Shown here piece after piece: positions 1 through 7,282 of a stretch of 54,716 nucleotides of DNA (positions are counted from its first letter, which is position 1; every line of letters begins with the position of its first letter). A program made the translations under genes and the position numbers. This stretch comes from an uncultured Methylococcaceae bacterium (GTDB lineage Bacteria; Pseudomonadota; Gammaproteobacteria; Methylococcales; Methylomonadaceae). Under the pieces are notes generated by a model. The model worked only from the letters and a program-made list of their open reading frames with translations, had not been told where the DNA came from and made no database searches. The DNA lies in the NCBI GenBank assembly GCA_903866825.1, contig CAIPPE010000178.1, forward strand, positions 1-54,716, written 5' to 3'.

Positions 1-49
1 CTTTGTAATAGTGATGATTAAAAAATTTATAAAAAATAAGGAGTGAAAA

Positions 50-301
50 ATGATTTTATTAGATGGGGATAAAAAGGTAAAAGAATTAAAGGGGAATGAA
101 TTACTAGCGTATGAAATTATGAAGACTATTTGTTTTGCCACTAAAGGGGTAGAGGCTGATAAAACACCTCTTGAAGTTGATTTTAGAGAAACTTCAAACT
201 TTGGTAGAGCTGCAAAATATTTGATGTTAAAATTTGATATAAAGATAAAAAAAATGAATCTTGCTAAAAAAGATGAACCCGATACTATTATAGAGGAATA
301 A
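50..301 (+). CDS. hypothetical phage-like protein
   Basis: This 83-aa charged, lysine-rich protein has no family I recognise. The start is well supported: the ATG follows AAGGAGTGAAAA. It is the first of a run of short, tightly packed same-strand ORFs with strong purine-rich ribosome sites and very AT-rich codons, a layout typical of a lytic phage genome. No signal peptide or membrane segment is visible. Function is unknown; the phage origin is inferred from composition and neighbours. Confidence 0.6.
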   Translation: MILLDGDKKVKELKGNELLAYEIMKTICFATKGVEADKTPLEVDFRETSNFGRAAKYLMLKFDIKIKKMNLAKKDEPDTIIEE

Positions 302-332
302 AGTTTTTATGCGCAATAAGAAGGGTGTTGAT

Positions 333-506
333 ATGTGCACAATTTGTGAGGGGTTGTTTACAGAGGAACAATCTGAAAACGGAAATATAAAGATAACAGT
401 GCAAAGTATCCCTGGATATGTGCATAAAAAATGTAGGTCAGAAATGTCAAAACAAATTATTTCTGATAGTTTTAATAAAATTGATTTATCAAAAGAAAAT
501 TTTTAA
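333..506 (+). CDS. small cysteine-containing hypothetical protein
   Basis: A 57-aa protein starting MCTICEG, with a CxxC pair at the N-terminus and an H-x3-C near residue 30 (VHKKC), which may form a small zinc site. An ATG 24 bases upstream is also in frame, but the AAGGG motif 7 bases before position 333 favours the shorter start. It belongs to the AT-rich phage-like block. No function can be assigned. Confidence 0.5.
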   Translation: MCTICEGLFTEEQSENGNIKITVQSIPGYVHKKCRSEMSKQIISDSFNKIDLSKENF

Positions 507-519
507 TAAGGAGATTTAT

Positions 520-681
520 ATGGCCTCTGGAAAATCAAAATCACAATCTAATAGGTTTGGAGTAAGAAGAACTGTGAAAGGAAAAGAGTTAAGCTCTCGT
601 TCTTTAAGAAAGAAAGGAAAGTATTTTTTATCCGAATGCTCTAAAGAAGAGTTAATAAAGTCTGGAGTAGAGAATGGATAA
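520..681 (+). CDS. small basic hypothetical protein
   Basis: A 53-aa, strongly basic and serine-rich protein (SGKSKSQSNRFGVRR at the start, RSLRKKGK in the middle). The start is chosen because AAGGAG lies 7 bases upstream; a longer reading exists in this frame but overlaps the preceding gene without a ribosome site. The charge suggests nucleic-acid contact, but that is inference. Its last codons overlap the next gene. Confidence 0.5.
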   Translation: MASGKSKSQSNRFGVRRTVKGKELSSRSLRKKGKYFLSECSKEELIKSGVENG

Positions 682-847
682 AAAGTATCTACCTTGTAAC
701 ACTTGCAAAAAGATTACAGCTCATAGTGAGTTTACAGGAGGATGTGTTTGTGATGGTTGTGGCCATCATAAAAGTTTAAATTACGAGGATATTGATTTTA
801 TAAAGATAACCAATAAAAATATAAATGATTTGGATTTACTTAAATGA
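674..847 (+). CDS. small zinc-ribbon-like protein
   Basis: This 57-aa ORF is shorter than most callers keep. It contains CNTC near residue 8 and CVCDGCGHH near residue 29, the four-cysteine layout of a zinc ribbon. It overlaps the end of the preceding gene by 8 bases and its TGA stop overlaps the next start (ATGA), as expected of translationally coupled phage genes. Its role is unknown; such small zinc ribbons are common in phage genomes. Confidence 0.5.
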   Translation: MDKKYLPCNTCKKITAHSEFTGGCVCDGCGHHKSLNYEDIDFIKITNKNINDLDLLK

Positions 848-981
848 GAAATAATGAAGAGCTTACTAATTATTGTCAATGTGGAAATATTTTAAATTCT
901 AATGCAATTATTTGTGATGATTGCAAATTAGAATTAGAAAATAAAAAATTAAATCCTTATAAGGAATTAGATTATGAATAA
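844..981 (+). CDS. small zinc-ribbon-like protein
   Basis: A 45-aa ORF beginning at the ATGA overlap with the previous gene. CQCG near residue 11 and CDDC near residue 26 form two CxxC-like knuckles, consistent with a minimal zinc ribbon. It overlaps the next reading frame by 8 bases. Function unknown. Support comes from the motif pair, the overlap pattern and the AT-rich coding style. Confidence 0.45.
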   Translation: MRNNEELTNYCQCGNILNSNAIICDDCKLELENKKLNPYKELDYE

Positions 982-1165
982 ATATGAGGCAATATTAAAA
1001 TATATTTCTAGTATTGGGGGGACTATTTCATTTTCTAAAAGTTATGATAATAAATGATTGGTAACTATAAAAAATAAAGATAAGGTTTTTTGTTACGAAG
1101 AATCTGTAAATAAAGTAATTGAAAGATTAAATAAAGAGTTAAAGAAATATATTGAGGAGGTTTAG
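974..1165 (+). pseudogene. small phage-like gene with in-frame TGA
   Basis: Translation from ATG 974 runs to a TGA at 1055-1057 (codon 28), then continues open in the same frame to TAG at 1163-1165 with plausible protein content (LVTIKNKDKVFCYEE...). Reading the TGA as Trp would give a coherent 63-aa protein. Options are a TGG-to-TGA mutation or sequencing error, a true nonsense mutation, or readthrough. TGG is used for Trp nearby, so general recoding is unlikely. Protein family unknown. Confidence 0.45.
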
Positions 1166-1167
1166 GG

Positions 1168-1414
1168 ATGCCTGAAAATTTACTTTTAAATATTATAGAG
1201 AAAAAAGAAAATATTTACCTTTATTTAATTCCTTTATTCAGCAAATTGAATAGCGAGTGTAAACGAAAATCATTTACTGCAATTAAAAGAATTTTATAAT
1301 GAGGAACTTTATCAAAATCTTATCAATAATAATATTATTTTAGAATTAACTGACGAATCCGATATTTCAAGATTATTAGGAATTCAAATAGATATGGATT
1401 ATGAAAAAGAATAA
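1168..1414 (+). pseudogene. frameshifted phage-like gene
   Basis: The gene starts at ATG 1168 behind GAGGAGG and reads MPENLLLNIIEKKEN. Around 1260-1265 coding character moves to another frame, which continues as NENHLLQLKEFYNEE to the TAA at 1412-1414. Removing one A from the AAA at about 1261 joins the two into a continuous protein of about 81 aa. This is a single-base insertion, either real decay or a read error. No family recognised. Confidence 0.5.
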
Positions 1415-1511
1415 ATAAATTATTATTTATTTAATAATTAGATAAATCATAGAAATAAATTTTTGCTAAAATAAAATACTCAGTAAAAATAATATTAAAT
1501 AAGGAGTCAAA

Positions 1512-1722
1512 ATGCAAACTCAATTTCAATATATAATAGATCAAGCAAAAAATAAATATGAATTTAGTAATAAAAAAACAAATTGAAAAGCAAATAGAAG
1601 TAAGAAAAGACTCTATAGAAATACTAGATAATTATAAGTATGGGGTTGATGAAGAACAGATTCAGGTGTTTTTTCAAGGTATAAATCTTGGGCAGGGAAC
1701 TACAAGTGTTTTTACATTTTAA
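1512..1722 (+). pseudogene. frameshifted phage-like gene (A7 run)
   Basis: ATG 1512 follows AAGGAGTCAA and gives MQTQFQYIIDQAKNKYEF before a stop. A second frame (KKQIEKQIEVRKDS...GTTSVFTF) continues to TAA at 1720-1722. The two join cleanly if one A is removed from the seven-A run at 1572-1578, giving about 69 aa. A homopolymer length error or slippage mutation is the simplest reading. Alternatively, a separate gene starts at ATG 1558. Function unknown. Confidence 0.5.
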
Positions 1723-1739
1723 ATAATTATGGGATATAT

Positions 1740-1862
1740 ATGGGAAATTTATTAAAGTTTAGTGCTTATCTTTTTATTAGTGTTTTATTTTATATCCCTG
1801 CATTTAACAATGAAAAACAAATAATTAAAATTAAAAAATATTTAAAGGATATTGAGGAATGA
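1740..1862 (+). CDS. small single-pass membrane protein
   Basis: A 40-aa protein with one hydrophobic segment (about residues 4-22, LLKFSAYLFISVLFYIPAF) followed by a lysine-rich tail. Its TGA stop overlaps the start of the resolvase-like gene (ATGA), indicating coupled translation. The size and topology would suit a phage membrane peptide such as a holin or spanin part, but nothing in the sequence decides this. Confidence 0.45.
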   Translation: MGNLLKFSAYLFISVLFYIPAFNNEKQIIKIKKYLKDIEE

Positions 1863-2335
1863 AAATAATAATTTCTATAGACAATGGTGTCTCAGGAAGT
1901 ATAGCCATCATAAAATATGCTGAGGTGAGATTATATAAAACACCTACAGTGATAATGCAGGATTATACAAAATCAAAACAAAACATTACTAGATTAGATG
2001 TTGAGAAGTTTATTTCTATACTTAATGAATTTAATCTATATAAAAATTTAGAGATTGGTTCCATAGCAATTATAGAGAGACCAATGGTGAATCCGGGGAG
2101 ATGGAAAGCAACAAAATCAGCTTTAAGGTGTTTAGAGGCAACTCTAACAGTTTTAGAATCTTTTCAAATACCTTATCGTTTTATAGATTCTAAGGAATGG
2201 CAAAGGGAATTATTACCTAAAGAATTAAAAAAAGAGGAATTGAAAAAGGCCTCTTTAGATATTGGAGTAAGATTATTTCCAAACTCAACTAACCACACTG
2301 AGGAAAACAAATGGCTGCCCCTGAACTCGTTGTAA
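1859..2335 (+). CDS. RuvC-like Holliday junction resolvase, C-terminally chimeric
   Basis: The N-terminus IIISIDNGVSGSIAII matches the first acidic motif of the RuvC/phage resolvase fold. AIIERPMVNPGRWKATKSA is the second strand, with its catalytic Glu and following helix. Family members continue after the AxxLFP region into an Asp-rich D-x-x-D motif that completes the metal site. Here the reading frame instead runs into the DUF269 gene start, so the last catalytic Asp pair is missing and about 15 terminal residues are not native. The protein is truncated by the 2,286-2,310 junction. Processing of branched phage DNA is the family role. Confidence 0.6.
   Translation: MKIIISIDNGVSGSIAIIKYAEVRLYKTPTVIMQDYTKSKQNITRLDVEKFISILNEFNLYKNLEIGSIAIIERPMVNPGRWKATKSALRCLEATLTVLESFQIPYRFIDSKEWQRELLPKELKKEELKKASLDIGVRLFPNSTNHTEENKWLPLNSL
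2286..2310. other. composition breakpoint between phage-like and nif DNA
   Basis: Left of this point the DNA is extremely AT-rich with phage-like ORFs; right of it lies an intact nif accessory operon starting with its own ribosome site (ACTGAGGAAAACAAATG). The resolvase gene is cut here, while the DUF269 gene begins with a normal start. No insertion-sequence end, tRNA or direct repeat is visible at the join. An assembly misjoin is as likely as a real integration edge. Confidence 0.6.
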
Positions 2336-2784
2336 AAGAAGATGACGTAAACTTACAATCCGATATCGTCAAAGATTATATAAAGCAATTACGTGCCATT
2401 GACACTTATGACACGTATGAAGGCTGGTCTGAAGCTCGCATCATTGACCCTATCGTCTTAACCAAAGAGCGTAAACAAAAAATCCCTGTCATCGGTGATC
2501 CAGAAGAAATCACTATTGCCCGTTTAAAAGCCTATTACAACTCTTTGGCAACACTGATTGAAAAGAAATCCGGCTTAATGGCCGCCCCCATGATCAATAT
2601 TACTCATGAAGGTTTTGGTCGGGCTTTGATTATGGTCGGAAAACTCATCGTGGTTGACAAGATATTACGTGATACGCATCGCTTTGGCTTTTCCAGCCTT
2701 GAAGACTTATGTGAAAAAAGCGAAAAGGCGATAGAAAAAGCCTTAGGTTTAATAGAAAAATACAACAGCGCTGCGACTGACTAA
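2311..2784 (+). CDS. NifX-associated protein (DUF269)
   Basis: This 157-aa protein matches the DUF269 family that follows nifX in most Mo-nitrogenase clusters: the early DTYEGWSEARIIDP stretch, the middle ITIARLKAYYNSLA helix and a C-terminal KILRDTHRFGF segment. It is full length, so the start at 2311 behind GAGGAAAACAA is sound. The family is thought to act in FeMo-co maturation, but its reaction is unknown. It opens the nif operon seen here; nifX, expected immediately upstream, is absent. Confidence 0.88.
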   Translation: MAAPELVVKEDDVNLQSDIVKDYIKQLRAIDTYDTYEGWSEARIIDPIVLTKERKQKIPVIGDPEEITIARLKAYYNSLATLIEKKSGLMAAPMINITHEGFGRALIMVGKLIVVDKILRDTHRFGFSSLEDLCEKSEKAIEKALGLIEKYNSAATD

Positions 2785-2795
2785 GGAGTTTGTAT

Positions 2796-3011
2796 ATGAG
2801 CCCTGAAGAAATAAGAAAACTGGAAAAAGAAGTTAAAAAGACCAAACGGTTAGCGAGTGAACAGGCCATGGAGTTGCATGACCTGATTGAAGATAAGCTA
2901 CCTGATGGCTATAAGGAGCTTATGGGTATTGCAGAAGCAACTTACCAAGCGTGTTTGGCTTGGGATGAAGCGAATCAAAAACTAACTGCCGCGCTCGCTG
3001 AAGCGGCTTAA
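2796..3011 (+). CDS. nif-associated DUF683 / CCE_0567 family protein
   Basis: A 71-aa helical, charged protein (MSPEEIRKLEKEVKKTKRLASEQAMELHD) typical of the small DUF683 (CCE_0567) family found right after DUF269 in nif operons. ATG 2796 is preferred over an in-frame TTG at 2790 because AAGGAG at 2783-2788 has better spacing. The coiled, all-alpha character suggests a small dimeric helper; its biochemical role is not established. Only 11 bases separate it from the DUF269 gene. Confidence 0.8.
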   Translation: MSPEEIRKLEKEVKKTKRLASEQAMELHDLIEDKLPDGYKELMGIAEATYQACLAWDEANQKLTAALAEAA

Positions 3012-3024
3012 GAGGGAGACAATC

Positions 3025-3342
3025 ATGTCAGAGTTTATCACCGGGGTTACTTTTGGCGGAACTGAATGGACGCCAGCTTATGTTACGGACATAAATCAAA
3101 ACACCTGTATAGGATGTGGTCGGTGTTTTAAAGTCTGTCCACGCGATGTATTTGATTTAATCGAAAAAGCGGATGCCTTAGATCCAGAGGATTTTGGCGA
3201 TAGTTATGGTGACTTTGAAGACGATGATGATAACAGTATGGTGATGAGTATCAAAAATAGCCTGGATTGCATCGGTTGCGAAGCGTGTTCAAAAGTATGC
3301 CCAAAAGATTGCTTTACTCACCAGCATAAAAAAGCTGCTTAA
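3025..3342 (+). CDS. fdxB: nif-specific ferredoxin III (2x[4Fe-4S])
   Basis: A 105-aa ferredoxin with CIGCGRCFKVCP at residues 28-39 and CIGCEACSKVCP about 50 residues later, separated by an acidic insert (EDFGDSYGDFEDDDD). That long acidic loop and the start SEFITGVTFGGTEWTP are hallmarks of FdxB, the nif-linked ferredoxin III. It is a candidate electron donor in nitrogenase cofactor assembly or nitrogenase reduction. The ribosome site GAGGGAGA precedes the ATG. It sits between the DUF683 gene and a second, unrelated ferredoxin. Confidence 0.88.
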   Translation: MSEFITGVTFGGTEWTPAYVTDINQNTCIGCGRCFKVCPRDVFDLIEKADALDPEDFGDSYGDFEDDDDNSMVMSIKNSLDCIGCEACSKVCPKDCFTHQHKKAA

Positions 3343-3357
3343 TATAGGAATAACATC

Positions 3358-3681
3358 ATGCCAAGACCCGATAAACATGTCTTTATATGTACTCAAAACA
3401 GACCTCAAGGTCATCCTAGAGGTTCTTGCGCCAGTAAAGGTTGTGCTGACATCATGAATGAGTTTATGAATGAAATTCAAAGTCGGAACTTGTTTGAAAA
3501 GATTGGTTTAACCAACACGGGCTGTATGGGACCTTGTATGGTTGGCCCCAGTGTCTTGGTTTATCCTGAAGGCATTATGTACGGTAACCTTCAAAAATCA
3601 GATGTTAAGACTATCATTGAACAGCATTTACTGGGTAATGAACCGGTAGCTGACTTGATAGTTCCTGCTGAGATTTGGTAA
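3358..3681 (+). CDS. thioredoxin-fold [2Fe-2S] ferredoxin (Shethna type)
   Basis: A 107-aa protein with cysteines at 11, 24, 56 and 60 (FICTQNR, GSCASKG, GCMGPC), the pattern of the thioredoxin-like 2Fe-2S ferredoxins known from Azotobacter and Clostridium pasteurianum nif regions. The cluster would transfer single electrons; the partner is unknown. Its stop overlaps the start of the next gene (TAATG), so the two are coupled. The nif-operon location argues for a role in nitrogenase or cofactor electron transfer. Confidence 0.82.
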   Translation: MPRPDKHVFICTQNRPQGHPRGSCASKGCADIMNEFMNEIQSRNLFEKIGLTNTGCMGPCMVGPSVLVYPEGIMYGNLQKSDVKTIIEQHLLGNEPVADLIVPAEIW

Positions 3682-4178
3682 TGAGCTCAATCTCGTTTAT
3701 AGAAGACCGCGTACTGTTTAGCCCTAATCTCCCTACTGAGGTGAATAATATTTTACAGGCAGCAGTCGCAGCAAGCTCTATAAAACCAAAAGAAGCTGAA
3801 GCCTTATTTTTACAGGCGCAAACGATGGATCATGAGTGTTTACAAACCTACTTTGCGCTTTATAAATTTTACTTCTATCAAAAACGCCTCGTCGAGGCAG
3901 AGCAGGTTGTCTTGGCAGGGTTGGAAGAAGCTGCAAGACAAGGTGGTTTTCCTAATGATTTTAGAGCATTAGTAGAAAGCCTCCCGTCCTGGAACTTATA
4001 TGCAAACGAAAGTGGCTTGTTCTATTTATATACGTTAAAGGCTTTAGCTTTTATCAGATTGAGACAAGGATTTTCTTTAGATGCAGAATTTGTTTTATCA
4101 ATATTACGACAGCTTGACCCGAAAGATCTTTCGGGTGCTTCTGTTATTATGGATTTAGCTGCCGGAGTTAATGAATAA
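3681..4178 (+). CDS. nif-linked TPR-like helical protein (copy 1)
   Basis: A 165-aa, all-helical protein with TPR-like segments (EAEALFLQAQTMDHE, ALYKFYFYQKRLVEAE). It has a clear paralogue at 30,417-30,923 in the same nif locus, sharing FYFYQKRL/FYYYQHRL, FP-D-R, LYTLKALAFIRLR/LFTLKAIGFLNMR and LDPKDLSGA/LDGKDRIGA in the same order. The ATG at 3681 overlaps the upstream stop. TPR folds usually bind partner proteins, so a chaperone or scaffold role in nitrogenase maturation is a reasonable inference. The specific function is unknown. Confidence 0.72.
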   Translation: MSSISFIEDRVLFSPNLPTEVNNILQAAVAASSIKPKEAEALFLQAQTMDHECLQTYFALYKFYFYQKRLVEAEQVVLAGLEEAARQGGFPNDFRALVESLPSWNLYANESGLFYLYTLKALAFIRLRQGFSLDAEFVLSILRQLDPKDLSGASVIMDLAAGVNE

Positions 4179-4549
4179 TGGAATTATCTGAACACATCGA
4201 ACTCAACCGTTCTTTTGCTGAAGCGATTTGCGAAAAGCTCTCGGCTGAAATCTTTAAACTTGGTTTCGCAGAGTCTGAAATTAAGCAGTACCCCAAATAC
4301 GATGAAGCCTCTCATGAACTGGTCAAAGATCCTTATACGGGTGATTTTAATCTGACCAGTTACTGGTACGATAGTTACAAAATGCGTATCGGGCGACTTC
4401 AATTTAACAGTGATGGCACTTTTTATGCGGAATACGACGTTGTAAAAAACCATCCTAAAAAGCCTAAATGGTTCGTTGAAGGCATAACCGCCTGGGGAAA
4501 GGCTGATAACATCAAAGCAGAAGCCAAGCTACTGCCTATTCCAAACTAG
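4178..4549 (+). CDS. nif-operon hypothetical protein
   Basis: A 123-aa soluble protein with aromatic-rich strands in the middle (NLTSYWYDSYKMRIGRLQF, TFYAEYDV). No cysteine motif, signal peptide or membrane helix is seen apart from one Cys near residue 19. The start overlaps the stop of the TPR-like gene by one base (TAATG), so the pair is probably translated together. I do not recognise the family. Position alone suggests a nitrogen-fixation accessory role. Confidence 0.65.
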   Translation: MELSEHIELNRSFAEAICEKLSAEIFKLGFAESEIKQYPKYDEASHELVKDPYTGDFNLTSYWYDSYKMRIGRLQFNSDGTFYAEYDVVKNHPKKPKWFVEGITAWGKADNIKAEAKLLPIPN

Positions 4550-4554
4550 GAACA

Positions 4555-5514
4555 ATGACTCATCCGTCTCAGCTGTATGAACTATTAATAGACCATGCCA
4601 ATAGTGACGCGAAAATCACTGAGTTTACTCTGGGATTAGTTTGGAGTGCCTGTAAAACCCAGTATCTGGGACTGGCCATGAGTCCCAGCATACCGACACG
4701 CACCTTATCATGGCCAGGCACTTTGGTTGGCAAACCACTGCGTGAACTAGTCAATTGGGTTACAGAGTGGGAACCTTACAAAGCCACAGTGGGTATGGCA
4801 GCCATTAATTGCAGCTTGAACCGTTATGAGTTGCCCGCAGGAATTACTTTATTATCAGCCGCAGATAAAGGTAATCTAGCTGTATTTGAACACTTTCTAC
4901 CCCGCTTAAAAGATAAAAAGGTTATTATTATTGGTCGTTATCCAGGGATTGAAATCTACACCAAAGAGTTTAACCTGACTATTCTTGAACGCCATCCCCA
5001 GGCCAATGATTTTCCCGATCCTGCCGCTGAGTTTTTAATACCTGAAGCAGATTGGGTTTTTATCACTGCCAGCTCAATTACCAATAAAACCTTTCCTCGC
5101 CTGGCTGAATTAGCTAAAAATGCAACGACTGTGCTCATGGGACCGACCGTACCGTGGATACCCCATTGGCATGAGTTCGGAATCGACTATTTAGCTGGTG
5201 TCGAAGTCGTTGATGCAAACAAACTCTACCAAACTGCCTCAGAAGGCGGTGGTGTTCGTATCTTTGAAAATGGCGCCCGTTATCGTATCGTTGAATTAAG
5301 TCCTACTAATTGCATGACTTGGTTAAAAACCAGAATTGCCGAAGATTATACTGAAAAGAGTCAACTCACTTCAGCAATGGAACATTGGTATAGCAGCGGA
5401 AAAAGAACCCGTTTTCCTGAATTTAATCAATTACACGACGTTACTACCCGGTTATCTCGAATGGACACCAGTTTTAAACAATTATGGGATATTCATCACG
5501 GAGCGCTTGCATGA
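4555..5514 (+). CDS. DUF4213/DUF364 putative heavy-metal chelation protein
   Basis: A 319-aa protein. Residues ~5-90 resemble the DUF4213 N-terminal domain and ~115-250 the DUF364 domain (KKVIIIGRYPGIEIY, EADWVFITASSITNKTFPRL, TTVLMGPTVPWIP), a family annotated as putative heavy-metal chelation. DUF364 proteins recur near molybdenum, iron and nitrogenase genes, so metal delivery or sensing during cofactor synthesis is plausible but unproven. The gene begins 6 bases after the previous stop and its own stop overlaps the next ATG (ATGA). Confidence 0.75.
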   Translation: MTHPSQLYELLIDHANSDAKITEFTLGLVWSACKTQYLGLAMSPSIPTRTLSWPGTLVGKPLRELVNWVTEWEPYKATVGMAAINCSLNRYELPAGITLLSAADKGNLAVFEHFLPRLKDKKVIIIGRYPGIEIYTKEFNLTILERHPQANDFPDPAAEFLIPEADWVFITASSITNKTFPRLAELAKNATTVLMGPTVPWIPHWHEFGIDYLAGVEVVDANKLYQTASEGGGVRIFENGARYRIVELSPTNCMTWLKTRIAEDYTEKSQLTSAMEHWYSSGKRTRFPEFNQLHDVTTRLSRMDTSFKQLWDIHHGALA

Positions 5515-5945
5515 ACCCTTTTTTTTCTCAACGTCGTGTCATTGTTTATTACAATGGTGCTATCAGTGGTCTCACGCTATTTGCTCAATTTGCTGATGAA
5601 GGTGTCTGTCGCCCTACCCCGTTGCCTGTGCTGTCATCTTATCTTGAGCTAGACGAACAACCGGCGATTATAGAACTCGCACCTGCTAATTTAATAACTG
5701 AAGTTTGCCAAGATTTAGGTTTGCCAGATGATCTTTTAAAAATTAACCCTGAGTTTATTGAACGGGTCGATACCCCAGAGGGTATTATTACCGTGTATTT
5801 AGTTCAATTTACGTTACTGGATCCACCCCATACTTTAATGGCCGAAAAAGGCGCAAAACTTAAACCACTGACTGCGTTAAGACAAAGCCCTCCTGCAGAG
5901 CTCGATTTATTACGCCGTGCTTATGCTGTCGTTATGGAATCATAG
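5511..5945 (+). CDS. nif-operon hypothetical protein
   Basis: A 144-aa protein starting at the ATGA overlap with the DUF364 gene; a longer in-frame reading begins upstream but the overlap start is far better placed. The N-terminus (FFSQRRVIVYYNGAISGLTLF) is strand-rich and the C-terminus (AELDLLRRAYAVVMES) helical. It has no recognisable cofactor motif. The tight coupling to a putative metal-chelation protein and a GlcF-like Fe-S protein suggests a complex, but that is inference. Confidence 0.65.
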   Translation: MNPFFSQRRVIVYYNGAISGLTLFAQFADEGVCRPTPLPVLSSYLELDEQPAIIELAPANLITEVCQDLGLPDDLLKINPEFIERVDTPEGIITVYLVQFTLLDPPHTLMAEKGAKLKPLTALRQSPPAELDLLRRAYAVVMES

Positions 5946-5947
5946 CA

Positions 5948-7282
5948 ATGTTTGATTTGGATGACTTCGCTACTGACGATAATTCGTTTGATTATCAAAG
6001 CGGCCCGTATATTCCTGAAGCCAGTGACTGTATGCGCTGTGGCTTATGCCTCAGTCTATGTCCAACATATAAGTTAGTCCAAATTGAAGAAGAATCTCCC
6101 AGAAGTCGGATACGCACTATCGATAAAATAATTAACGATAAAGGGAACCTCACTGCTGAGGAACTCGGACATCTTAACAATTGTACGCAATGCCGAGCCT
6201 GTGAAACCATCTGTCCCAGTCAAATGGCTTATGGTCAGTTGTTTGATCAAGCACGAGAAAAGCTTTTATCCAGCCAGACAACAAAACCAGGTACTCACTT
6301 TTTAGCCCCTTTGGGGTTTAAACTCATTGAGTATAAAAAGTTATTCTCGATGTTAACAGTGCTATTAGCAGGCTATCAGAAAAGTGGTTTAGCGACCTTA
6401 GTAAGAAAAACACGGCTATTACACTTACTTAAACTGGACAAGGCGGAAGCTTTATTGCCAGAGGTTACAATACAAACCTTAACCGATCACTACTACCCCA
6501 CGGCTCAAGGGTTTAGGGGTACAGTAGCCTTATTTACTGGTTGTATCGGTGAACATTTTGATCAAAAAACCTTACTGGCATCCATTAAAGTCCTTAACGC
6601 TATAGGTTTTACTGTTTTAATTCCTAAAATGCAAGGCTGTTGTGGTGCGCTTCATCAGCATCAAGGACAAAGTCAAATAGCGGATCAATTGGCTATTAAC
6701 AACATCAATGTGTTTAATACGCTGGCTATTGATACCATCATTTATACGGCCAGTGCCTGTGGTCTGATGTTAAAAGAATATGAACTGAAAGACTCGTTAG
6801 CTGTCGATAAATTTAATGTACCGTTATTGGATATTACCGAATTTCTGTGTATGCATTGGCCTGAGGGACTACAACTAAATAACACTGCCTTGTCAGGGAA
6901 ATCAGTTGCTGTTCATGAACCTTGTAGCCAACGTAATGTTAGTAAAGTCTCCGAAAACAAACATCAATATGTTTATAGCTTGTTGGGAAAAATACCGGGG
7001 TTCAAGGTGCTGCCATTACCGGACAATCAAACCTGCTGTGGTGCTGGTGGGATACATTGCTTAACGCATCCCGAAATAGCTGAGCCTCTGAGAACTATTA
7101 AACTAGATCATTTTCAAGAATCCAAGGCTGATTATTTGGTAACAACAAACATAGGCTGTTCTTTGCATTTGAAGAGTGGCTTGGCTTTGAAGAATGCCTC
7201 AATTTCATCAAACAAGGCTTCCACATTGAATAAAGTCTATCACCCAGTTTCTCTAATCGCTGAGCTTATAAAACCCACTTAA
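5948..7282 (+). CDS. GlcF-like Fe-S oxidoreductase subunit (4Fe-4S plus CCG domains)
   Basis: A 444-aa protein with two ferredoxin motifs (CMRCGLCLSLCP near residue 28, CTQCRACETICP near 78) followed by two cysteine-rich CCG domains (GCIGEHFD...GCCGALHQH and HEPCSQR...TCCGAGGIHC). This is the arrangement of GlcF, GlpC and HdrD-like subunits, which pass electrons between a flavoprotein dehydrogenase and another carrier. No FAD-binding GlcD/GlcE partner is adjacent, so the glycolate assignment is not supported. It closes the accessory nif operon 2 bases after the preceding stop. It may be a nif-dedicated electron-transfer protein. Confidence 0.75.
   Translation: MFDLDDFATDDNSFDYQSGPYIPEASDCMRCGLCLSLCPTYKLVQIEEESPRSRIRTIDKIINDKGNLTAEELGHLNNCTQCRACETICPSQMAYGQLFDQAREKLLSSQTTKPGTHFLAPLGFKLIEYKKLFSMLTVLLAGYQKSGLATLVRKTRLLHLLKLDKAEALLPEVTIQTLTDHYYPTAQGFRGTVALFTGCIGEHFDQKTLLASIKVLNAIGFTVLIPKMQGCCGALHQHQGQSQIADQLAINNINVFNTLAIDTIIYTASACGLMLKEYELKDSLAVDKFNVPLLDITEFLCMHWPEGLQLNNTALSGKSVAVHEPCSQRNVSKVSENKHQYVYSLLGKIPGFKVLPLPDNQTCCGAGGIHCLTHPEIAEPLRTIKLDHFQESKADYLVTTNIGCSLHLKSGLALKNASISSNKASTLNKVYHPVSLIAELIKPT

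Noticed and set aside
974-1165. Phage with TGA recoded as tryptophan
   Set aside because: TGG is used for Trp in the resolvase-like gene, and TGA acts as a coupled stop (ATGA) at 847 and 1,862. A point change or error at 1,055 is simpler.
1572-1578. Programmed ribosomal frameshift at the A7 run
   Set aside because: The shift needed is +1 from a plain A-run and lacks the X-XXY-YYZ phasing for -1 slippage. Another nearby gene shows the same one-base surplus, pointing to indels.
5948-7282. Glycolate oxidase subunit GlcF in a glycolate operon
   Set aside because: No glcD or glcE is present, and the gene is tightly packed in a nif accessory operon; only the Fe-S architecture is shared.
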